64,000 nt of DNA from Tritrichomonas musculus (taxonomy: Eukaryota; Parabasalia; Tritrichomonadida; Tritrichomonadidae): the NCBI GenBank assembly GCA_039105265.1, contig JAPFFF010000062.1, positions 1-64,000 of the forward strand. Reading direction: 5' to 3'. A program made the position numbers and the translations under genes. This document shows positions 56,502 through 64,000 of this stretch, one piece after another; the first letter of the stretch is position 1; the number at the start of each line of letters is the position of its first letter. The notes beneath the pieces are model-generated. The model saw nothing but the letters and a program-made list of their open reading frames with translations. It did not search any database and was not told the DNA's origin.

Positions 56502-58289
56502 TCACTTTTGAAATTGAAGTTTGAGTTGATTTTGAACGTTTGCGAGATTTTCTTCCAAAAATTTAATTTTCTGATCGTCATCTTTTTTCACTTGATTTAG
56601 TTTTTCAATTTTTAACTTGTAGCCATTTATAATTTTTTTACTTTGAGTTTCCAATTCGGTGTATTTTTGGACAAGCTGAACGTTTTCTAGTTTCAAACTT
56701 TTTTCTTTTATTTTCAACAAATTTCTTATTTGAGAAAGGTCGGCTTCCATTGCTGCAATCTTATCGACGCTCTCTTGATTGAATTCGTCGACTGACTGCT
56801 GAAATTCACTCTTTAAATTTTGATTCATTTCACTCAATTCTTGAACTTGCTGACTCAATTTTTCATTTTGATTGATCAACTCATTTTCTTTGCTTTTTTG
56901 GTCGTTCTGAAGAACGACGAAACTTTCATTTAATTGCTTAATTTTTTCTTCATTTTCTCGATTTGTTTCATCAATTAGACGCTGAAATTCAATTCTAAGA
57001 TTTTTATTTTCATCTTCCAATTCATGATTTTTCTGAATCAATTTTTCATTTTGATTGGTCAATTCATTTTCTTTAACTTTTTGAGAACTTTGAATAGTGA
57101 TTAATTTTTCATTCAATTGCTGGATTAATTTTTCATTTTCTTGATTTTTTTCATTAATTGCTCGTTGAAAGTCATTCTTTAAATTTTGATTAATTTCATT
57201 CAAATCGTCAATGTTTTTACTCAAAATTTTGATTTGATTTATGAATTCGTTTTCTTTAGCTTTTTGATTGATTATTTGGTCATTCAATTCATTAATTTTT
57301 TGTTCTTTTTCTCGATTTGTTTCACTAATTGATCGTTGAAATTCATCCTGCAAATTAATGTTTTTTAACTCCAATTCTCGATTTTTTTCAATTAAATTTT
57401 TGTTTTGATCGATGAGCTCGTTTTCTTTGTTTTGAATTCTTTCTTGAAGTTTCAAAAGATTCTCTTCTAAGGATGCAATTTTAATATCATCATCTTTTCC
57501 AGATTCATCACGAGAAGGTTTAGTGTTACTTTTCAAGCACCGATTTTCATAGACTAAATCATCAATTTTTTTCTTCAATTGAAAATTTTCATTTTTTATA
57601 TCAATTGATTCAAACTGATTCGACTGACTTTTCGTCTGATTTTTCTTTAGCAATTCAATCTTCTTATTGTATTCAATTTCAATTTTTTTATTAATTTGCT
57701 TCAATTCGTGAATTTGTTGGTTTAATTGAAAATTTTCGGTTATCAATTCTTTGTCTGTGAGATTCAATTGAAATTTGAGCATATTTTGAAATTTTGAAAT
57801 ACTTTCTTCCAAAAATTTGATTTTAGAATCCTTCTCAACTTTTTCATAGGATAGCTCTTCAATTTTATATTTGCATTGAATTAATAAATTTGAAGCACGG
57901 CCGATAAAATCTTTATTGAATTTTTTATCATCTTTTTTTTGAGACGAATTTAATTGATTCTTCATTTTAACCATGTCTTCCTTGAGAATTTGTATTTTCA
58001 TTCCGTTTTCTTTGTTCTTTTGCAATAATTCATCCATCTTGTTTTGGTATTCAATTTTTAAATCTTTGTTTTTTTGATGCAAATCAAAAATTTCTTTTTG
58101 GCTTTCTCTCTCTTTAATGAGCTTTTGAGATAACTGGCTTTTGATTCTAATTATTTCATTTTCTAAATATTTTATTTTGGACTCATAATCGTTAAACTCG
58201 GGTAATTGTTCTTCTTCCTCAAAAAGAAGATCTTCTTCATTCACTATTTCAGTTTCCGCCAATTCTAAAATCTCATCTATAATACTCAT
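56502..58289 (-). CDS. Long coiled-coil protein with 58-61-residue repeats
   Basis: A 595-aa, highly charged protein rich in Glu, Lys, Gln and Asn with a heptad pattern over almost its whole length. After an acidic N-terminus (LAETEIVNEEDLLFEEEEQL) the chain is helical. From about residue 287 it has five tandem units of 58-61 residues, each beginning KENE(L/F) and holding NQNEKL, then a FQR(S/A/L)I block and a QLNE-type block; the last unit is more diverged. No head, motor or membrane segment is present. Proteins of this kind in trichomonads are cytoskeletal, Golgi or scaffold components, but no specific orthologue can be named. The ATG at 58,289 is the first in frame. The stop is followed closely by TATAAATGTAAA, which could provide the UAAA-type poly(A) signal known in Trichomonas. 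Confidence 0.88.
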   Translation of the reverse strand: MSIIDEILELAETEIVNEEDLLFEEEEQLPEFNDYESKIKYLENEIIRIKSQLSQKLIKERESQKEIFDLHQKNKDLKIEYQNKMDELLQKNKENGMKIQILKEDMVKMKNQLNSSQKKDDKKFNKDFIGRASNLLIQCKYKIEELSYEKVEKDSKIKFLEESISKFQNMLKFQLNLTDKELITENFQLNQQIHELKQINKKIEIEYNKKIELLKKNQTKSQSNQFESIDIKNENFQLKKKIDDLVYENRCLKSNTKPSRDESGKDDDIKIASLEENLLKLQERIQNKENELIDQNKNLIEKNRELELKNINLQDEFQRSISETNREKEQKINELNDQIINQKAKENEFINQIKILSKNIDDLNEINQNLKNDFQRAINEKNQENEKLIQQLNEKLITIQSSQKVKENELTNQNEKLIQKNHELEDENKNLRIEFQRLIDETNRENEEKIKQLNESFVVLQNDQKSKENELINQNEKLSQQVQELSEMNQNLKSEFQQSVDEFNQESVDKIAAMEADLSQIRNLLKIKEKSLKLENVQLVQKYTELETQSKKIINGYKLKIEKLNQVKKDDDQKIKFLEENLANVQNQLKLQFQK

Positions 58290-59237
58290 CGAAAAACAAT
58301 ATCAAATAAAATTTTTATATTTGTATAAAATGGTCAATGACATTTATAATTTTTCATTATTTTCATAATGCCATTTTTTTTTCCTTCACAAATTTAAATT
58401 TATTATAAAAAAATACGAATCAATGAGACATTACTCATTGAATACCATTTATCATTTATTAATTTGATGTTTAAACGAATAATATTACAAATTTGAAAAA
58501 TAATCGAAATACCAAGATATAAAATGATATCAAGAAATTTATCAAATTTTTTTTTTTAAATGAATTTTCATTGGCAATAATGAAATTATTATTAAAATAT
58601 ATTTCAGATATATTTCATTCTACAATCTAACAAAATTCAAATTGATTTCAAATGATATTAAATTATTTGTTACAATTGTGCTCCGAAGAAGAATTAAATT
58701 GGAAATATGAAAATTATCTTTAAGATTGGTAAAGATAAATTGTATAATAAGTTTATATAATTAACTTTTTTGCTAATACATCTTCCTAAAGGATGATACA
58801 AAGAAAGATCCTTCTTATCATGATAAGAATCCAGATTAGCTGAAATGAATTCATTTCTCTCTTTCAATGCCATTTTACTCTCTTTGAATGTCCTCTTGTC
58901 CTCAGATTTTTAGCATATGACAATTTTCTTTTGGTTCACAGTTATATAAAATGAAATTTTTTCATGTTTTTGTTCATGTTTTTGTTCAAAAGTTGGTTGA
59001 ATTAAAAGAATGAAAATCCACCATAGATGATAAATTAATATATGAAATTCGGAAATTCTTCTAAATTATTTTAATTCAACGTTATTATGAAAAATGAAAA
59101 TCTAAGTAAAATAATTGAATGATTCAGCATTTATTTGACCATAACATAATTTTAAAATTATCCAATTCTTTATTATTTCTCCAAATAACAATTCATATAT
59201 GAAATAAGTTATAAAAATAAAAATTTATGCAAAAAAC
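58290..59237. other. Intergenic DNA between the coiled-coil and tRNA-Lys genes
   Basis: AT-rich sequence with no open frame of note. Near 58,970 the 12-bp word TTCATGTTTTTG is tandemly repeated. No inverted-repeat element was found. Confidence 0.55.
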
Positions 59238-59311
59238 TGCCTCCGACGGGACTCGAACCCGCGACACTCGGATTAAAAGTCCGATGCTCTAGCCGACTGA
59301 GCTACGAAGGC
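59238..59311 (-). tRNA. tRNA-Lys(UUU)
   Basis: A complete, intron-less tRNA: acceptor GCCTTCG/CGGAGGC, D arm GCTC/GAGC, anticodon stem TCGGA/TCCGA with loop CTTTTAA (anticodon TTT), and T arm GCGGG TTCGAGT CCCGT. Discriminator A is followed by G and six Ts at 59,231-59,236, a Pol III terminator on the minus strand. All stems pair, with wobbles only, and the first pair is G1-C72 as usual in eukaryotes. It is single here, in contrast to the Gln array, and lies 89 bp from a broken kinase gene on the other strand. Confidence 0.96.
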
Positions 59312-59400
59312 TTCTATTTTTAATTGATAATAACTTGTAAAAAGATATTTTATTAAAGGTATATTATTTTTTATATTGCAAAACTCACCATAAATTATTC

Positions 59401-59843
59401 GTGATACCAGAAGCTTATAGAAGCCTGATTGAAAGATGCTGGTCACAACAGCCCGAAGATCGTCCTTCATTCGACGAAATCGTGCTCGAACTGAAGACGA
59501 ATCCAAGATTCATCCCTGAGCTTGTTGATGAGAATGAATTCTTTGACTACGTTGATTACATTGACGACTACAAAACAACTTTTGATACTAAAAAAATTGT
59601 CAGTTTTGAAGATTTTTTTAAAACAAAAGGAAGAGTCAAAAAATAATAGAAGAAGCTGAAGTAAACAATGATGAGGATTTGATGAGAGTGAAAGAAGAAT
59701 TACCAACAAATTCAAAGCAAGCAGTTGTGTCAGTTGGAAAAGGAATAAAAGATACTTTTGTAGGAGATTTTAAAAAATTGAAAGCTGGATGGGACCATGA
59801 AACAAATAAACTAAAACAAAAAGAAGAGATCAACAAAAAATAA
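59401..59843 (+). pseudogene. Protein kinase (TKL-like) C-terminal fragment
   Basis: The readable part starts inside kinase subdomain X-XI: IPEAYRSLIERCWSQQPEDR followed by PSFDEIVLELK, the conserved Arg-containing end of tyrosine-kinase-like domains, and then a trichomonad-style tail (DENEFFDYVDYIDDYKTTFD). No ATG and no upstream kinase sequence precede it: similarity begins at about 59,401. The first frame stops at 59,646. A second frame continues at once with a charged tail (SVGKGIKDTFVGDFKKLKAG) to a stop at 59,843, so a one-base shift in the A run near 59,640 is likely. Having lost the ATP site and catalytic loop, it cannot act as a kinase. It probably remains from a gene truncated on its 5' side, next to the tRNA-Lys gene. 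Confidence 0.8.
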
Positions 59844-60907
59844 AAACAAATTGGAATAAGCCAAACAATTAATAAAAATAATTTAATTTTAAAAACTTAT
59901 TAATATTATTGTTACAAAAGTGGTCATAAATAAGTTTTTTTAAAATTTATTAAAAAAGTTTTTTTTTTCATCTTTTTTTTCTGAGGATTTTTCTCTTTGA
60001 GATTTCGCATTTATAATCTTTACTTTTTTTACATCACATTTTTTATTAACGTAACATTTTAACGTAACTTTTTATAAAATCAAAAGTTTTGATGTAAATC
60101 AGTTATTTATGTTTAAAACAATATTTTTATTCAGAATCTACAGATATATATTATTTTTCATTAACTCTTGCTGATTTTGATCAAAAAACTATGTTATCAC
60201 AGATAATTCTATCTGAGAGATATAATTAGAAGCAAAATATCATAGAAAAAAAGGTTTTGTACATCGGTACTATTATAAAATAATTCAAATGCATCGAATA
60301 AATAAATCAAAACGATTTGGCTAATCATAATAAGTCCAAATAAAATCAGAATTTTATAATAAAATTTAAGTGTCATTTTACACCATCAAAAGAATGATCA
60401 AAGAAATAACAAAGTTTTAATAATTTATTAGCAATAATAAATGAATAAAAATTATTTCTACTTTATATTCATGCTTTTTTTATTTTAATTGATTAAATTT
60501 TTGAAGATAAAAGTATTTCTCAAATAAAAAAATTAACGGAAAATTACATATGTATTTACATATGTAATTTCTATCGTCCTGTGTAATTACATTGTATATA
60601 CAAAAAGTAAAGATTACGCATTTAACTTTTTAAAAAAGCAATAAAACCAACATTTTTTTTTATATATCAGATTTATCAGACGATGTTTTTTTTTATTTAT
60701 TCTGGTCATATTCAAAGCCAGACCAACATTTATTCATATCAAGTATTCTATTTAAAATATTTAAATGTTTTCAAAACACTTAGAAAATTTAAATTAACTT
60801 CCAAAGCTAATCAATGATGAAATAGCCTAATCCTGGCATTTTGGTTATTGATTGTAGAAAAAATTGATTTCAGACTACTTGCTTATTTATTTTTTCTTAA
60901 TACAGTT
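59844..60907. other. Intergenic region with a perfect palindrome
   Basis: No gene is seen. The perfect 14-bp inverted repeat AAATTACATATGTA / TACATATGTAATTT with a 2-base spacer lies at 60,541-60,570. The rest is AT-rich and featureless. Confidence 0.6.
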
Positions 60908-60915
60908 TTGCTGAG

Positions 60916-61398
60916 TAGACTTGTTATTTTGAGAATCGATATCAAAAACGTCACTTTTTTACATCTGATACTCGATTATTAGTTTTAAAATCTGATATCG
61001 AGATTATCGATTATCAAGATATCAGATATGAAATGTGATATGAAAATAATTGTAAACTTGATATCAATTACCGAGATCTCGTGATCTAAAACAGTTTTAT
61101 CTTTTTTTTTTTTTAATTGGTATTTGTGATTTTATATTATCTAAAAATATATTATATAATGTATTGATGTTTATTTTAAGATTAAAATCAAAAAATACAT
61201 TCTTTTTTTATGAAATATTTGAGAATGAATTACGATCATATATTTATCAAAAAGTTTAATTGAAAATTCTTATATCAAAAACTGAGAAAGATAATTCTCG
61301 ATATCTGAAATCGATCTCGAGAATCAGTGCATATTTATGTATCGATATCAAAAAGTCAATCAATTATCGATCTCGAGAATCGGAGAATAACAAGTCTA
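60916..61398. mobile_element. 483-bp hAT-like MITE
   Basis: The element is bounded by the perfect 13-bp inverted repeat TAGACTTGTTATT and flanked by TTGCTGAG on both sides (60,908-60,915 and 61,399-61,406), an 8-bp target duplication as in hAT elements. Inside both ends are many copies of GATATC, ATCGAT and CGAGATC words in both directions; clustered subterminal motifs are typical transposase binding sites of hAT elements. It has no coding capacity. It ends about 210 bp before the Sel1 gene. Confidence 0.87.
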
Positions 61399-61602
61399 TT
61401 GCTGAGTATCATTTGAAATTATTTACCAAGTAACATTTTAAAGAGCCAATTATCATCAAGAAAAAGATGATCTATATTTAAACAAAAAATCAGTCCAAAA
61501 TAATAAAATACAAATGATACGATCATTTTCTATTCAAAACCGTCTCAGTACTCTCTCAAAAAATTATGAAATTTGAAAAACATCTATATTAAAACAGATT
61601 AA

Positions 61603-61610
61603 TCATTTTT
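61603..61610 (+). promoter_or_regulatory. Initiator-like TCATTTTT before the Sel1 gene
   Basis: TCATTTTT lies with its A 10 bp before the ATG at 61,615. Trichomonas genes use a TCA(+1)Y(T/A) initiator within a few to about 20 bases of the start codon, so this is a good candidate for the transcription start and supports the chosen ATG. Confidence 0.6.
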
Positions 61611-61614
61611 ATAC

Positions 61615-62265
61615 ATGGCATCAGAAGAAGAATTAATAGAAGGTAACACAATGGCCATTGAAGGACTACAATATTTGTATGGCCTTTCGGGCTGTTCCCA
61701 AGATTTGGACAAAGCTGTTAGTTATTTTAAAAAAGGAGCTGAACTAGGAAACGATACTGCAATGGTTCAATATGGCAGACTGCTCAGAGCTGGCAAAGGC
61801 GTTCCAGAAGACAAAGAGCAAGCTTATGAATATTTTGAAAGAGCTGCCGAAAATAATGATAGTGATGGTCTATTTTACTGTGGCAATATGTTATTGGTAG
61901 GAGATGGAATTCCTGCTGATCCTGAAAAGGGAGCTCAATACATCAAGAGAAGTGCTGATCTTGGCAAAGTTGATGCCATGCATATGCATGGCTTAAATTG
62001 CGCTTTGGGAACAGGGGTTCCAAAAAATCATGAGGAATCAGCCAAATATATTAAAATGGCAGCTGATAACAACCATAAAGAATCAATGAGATTATATGGT
62101 GATATTCTTAAATCTGGTATTGGCGTTCCTGAAAACAAAGAAGAAGCTTTGAAATATTACAGAATGGCCGCCGAACAAGGTGATAAAGAGGCCCAAAAAG
62201 AAATTGAAAATTTAAAAAATGGAAAAGAAAAAGAAAATTCTTCAAAATGCTGCATTTTAATATAA
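61615..62265 (+). CDS. Sel1-repeat protein with C-terminal CaaX box
   Basis: A 216-aa protein made of about five Sel1-like repeats (roughly residues 13-49, 50-85, 86-121, 122-157 and 158-193), each with the A-x-x-x-x-G-x-G-V-P signature, for example YGRLLRAGKGVPEDKEQA. Such alpha-solenoids act as adaptors for protein complexes. The chain ends KCCILI, so its last four residues CILI form a CaaX box; Ile at the end favours geranylgeranylation, which would tether the protein to a membrane. There is no signal peptide or membrane span. The start has an initiator-like element just upstream. The stop TAA is followed by AA, giving TAAA that overlaps the stop, the known Trichomonas poly(A) signal arrangement. 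Codon choice is less AT-biased than its surroundings, suggesting good expression. Confidence 0.92.
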   Translation: MASEEELIEGNTMAIEGLQYLYGLSGCSQDLDKAVSYFKKGAELGNDTAMVQYGRLLRAGKGVPEDKEQAYEYFERAAENNDSDGLFYCGNMLLVGDGIPADPEKGAQYIKRSADLGKVDAMHMHGLNCALGTGVPKNHEESAKYIKMAADNNHKESMRLYGDILKSGIGVPENKEEALKYYRMAAEQGDKEAQKEIENLKNGKEKENSSKCCILI

Positions 62266-64000
62266 AACTAACCTTTTTTATACCATATAATTATCTTTTT
62301 ATTTTTTTTTTTTTTTTTTTTATACAGTCATTTAGGAAATATTTTTTTTTTTTTCTCCCAGACTCTAGGTCTGTTATTCGGAAATCAATTACCAGGTATT
62401 ATATTTGCTCATCCTGATAATCGAATATCAAAAGACTTTTTTTTAGATTGCTCAATCGGGACATCTTCACTTTTTCAACTTTTTTTTTTAAAAAAAATCA
62501 ATTTTTTGAGAAAAAATTTTTTTTTGATCATTTTTTTAATAAAAAAAATTTTTTGTATCATTTTTTGGAAAATCTTCACTTTTTCCCACTTTTTCAAAAA
62601 AAAAGTTGATTTTTTTCTGAAAACATTTTTTATTATGCATTTTTTTCAAAAAAAAAATAAAGTTATAGTTGGTGGACATAATTATGTTTTTGGGACATAA
62701 TCATGTTTGCTCAACTTTTTGAATGGTACACAAAAATAAAACACATTTTTCTCAATACTTTTTAAAGATAATTTGATAATATTATATACTTTATTAATGT
62801 ATTTTATGTACATCATTATTTAATTAAATGAGCTATTATATTTGTGATTTATATGAAATTTTGCCATTAATGTAAAAAAAAGTCAAAATGCTTATTTTTT
62901 TCTCAATAATTGAAACTTGTGATTTAATAATAATATCATTAATTCATAATCAGTAATGATATAATTTTGTCAGATAATTGATATCTAAAAACTTTCATAT
63001 AAGAAAATTTTGATGCACAAAATAAAGTTAAAAATCATATCACTTTTTTGTTTTTTTTCCAATAAAAAATAAAAACTTTTAAATTTTTATTTAAATATTT
63101 GATATAATGCAAATAGTATAATGATATTGAAAGAATAAAATTGGCGGTTCTACTCAAGATCTATTACCTTGATGAAAAAGAGTAACTTCTGAAATAACTT
63201 AAAAAGACTTTCAATTTTAGACATTGAGAAATTATTTTCATTATTTTAATAGTTCTTCTATGCTTGCCTAATATTTATTGATTAATTGCTATTTTTAATG
63301 CTATTATAATAGAAAAAATAAAAAAGTGAAATTTGTATATTTCTTAGAAAAACCTGAAATCTTGATGGACAGCAATGATTTTTAGAGGATTAATAATATA
63401 TTTCATTGTATGTGTTATCAAATAATGTAATTCTGAAATCATATCAATTATGCATGAGTGATTTATGAATGATTTTGAATGAAAAAAAGAAAAATGAAAT
63501 TTTTCCAAGATTGATTCTTTTTCAACCATATTATTATATTTAATATATTATATGCATCATATAGATGATTAATACTGCATCTAATTTGAAATAAAATAAA
63601 CTCATTTTTCAAAATTTGTAATTTTATATGAATGATTTTTGTCATATTTTGAAAACACTTTTTCTTTTTATATAATTGTTATTTCAATAAATTTTTTTCT
63701 AAAATATAATATATACATTATATTCTAAAATAATAACTATGTTAGAGCAAATTAAAACAACCTTTTTTTTATGGTAAAAGCATGAAATGTGATATGAAAT
63801 GAGTTTTTTGAGTAGTGAAATGAAAATGAAACCATTTTTTCTAATTATCTATTTTATTTCAATAAATAATAATGATGCATTTTAATTATAGATGAAAAGT
63901 AAATTATATTTTTTTTCAAATAATAAAAAAATATTCAGAAATTAAAAATTCGATATCATATTTATGATCAAATTTAGTTTGATAAAAGTGAATGAAAATC
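62266..64000. other. AT-rich end of the window without a recognised gene
   Basis: From 62,300 to 62,660 the DNA is dominated by T and A runs. Near 62,360-62,430 a short plus-strand frame (LLFGNQLPGIIFAHPDNRIS) looks faintly protein-like but has no start and runs into homopolymers. After 62,700 nothing coding is seen on either strand; short frames near 63,344-63,645 have composition expected from AT-rich noise. Confidence 0.5.

Noticed and set aside
59467-59836. Minus-strand frames over the kinase tail
   Set aside because: The plus strand carries recognisable kinase subdomain XI; these are shadows.
62506-62700. 64-codon frame of Phe, Lys and Ile
   Set aside because: It is homopolymer-rich low-complexity DNA without any protein-like pattern.
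63344-63645. Two overlapping minus-strand frames near the window end
   Set aside because: They are short, mutually overlapping and of composition expected from AT-rich noise.

Overview
The window looks like AT-rich nuclear DNA of a parabasalid protist, most likely a trichomonad of the Tritrichomonas/Trichomonas kind. The grounds are a BspA-type leucine-rich-repeat protein with a short ankyrin-like N-terminus, Sel1-repeat and VPS9-domain proteins, a trichomonad-style kinase tail, a Maverick (Polinton) integrase fossil, mariner and hAT-like DNA elements, apparently intron-less genes, and one gene with a TCA-type initiator just before its ATG. Entamoeba, which also has tandem tRNA arrays and BspA-like proteins, is the main alternative. 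No species can be fixed from the sequence alone.

Positions 1-41,986 are one uninterrupted tandem array. By hand I count 239 copies of a minus-strand tRNA-Gln(UUG) gene, one every 163-179 bp. The array enters from beyond the left edge, so its true size is larger. The gene is almost invariant; the A-rich spacers vary and fall into recurring types. The order of spacer types shows several rounds of block duplication (about 0.86, 1.08, 1.35 x3, 2.4, 8.2-9.1 and 8.7 kb). A 215-bp inverted-repeat element landed once at a Pol III terminator and was copied with the array to five places. Every copy has A and B boxes, a T-run terminator, a conserved 5' flank with a TATA-like motif, and a 5' leader able to pair with the first bases of the tRNA.

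Positions 41,987-49,831 are a mobile-element graveyard next to the array: a 27-bp T tract, an unidentified coding fragment, a 266-codon gene of unknown function with an acidic repeat, a hAT transposase C-terminal fragment, and a Maverick fossil split by a mariner, which itself holds a long-inverted-repeat element and a set of three near-identical palindromes.

Positions 49,832-64,000 are ordinary sparse gene territory: a BspA-like LRR protein (767 aa), a VPS9-domain protein (437 aa) with a sharply GC-rich 3' third, a 595-aa repeated coiled-coil protein, a tRNA-Lys(UUU), a broken kinase C-terminal fragment, and a Sel1-repeat protein ending in a CaaX box. Two non-autonomous elements with 8-bp target duplications (861 and 483 bp) lie between genes; the first sits only about 40 bp before the VPS9 start codon. 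The genes form no operon or pathway; their likely roles (Rab5-type trafficking, surface or cytoskeletal scaffolding, signalling) are independent.
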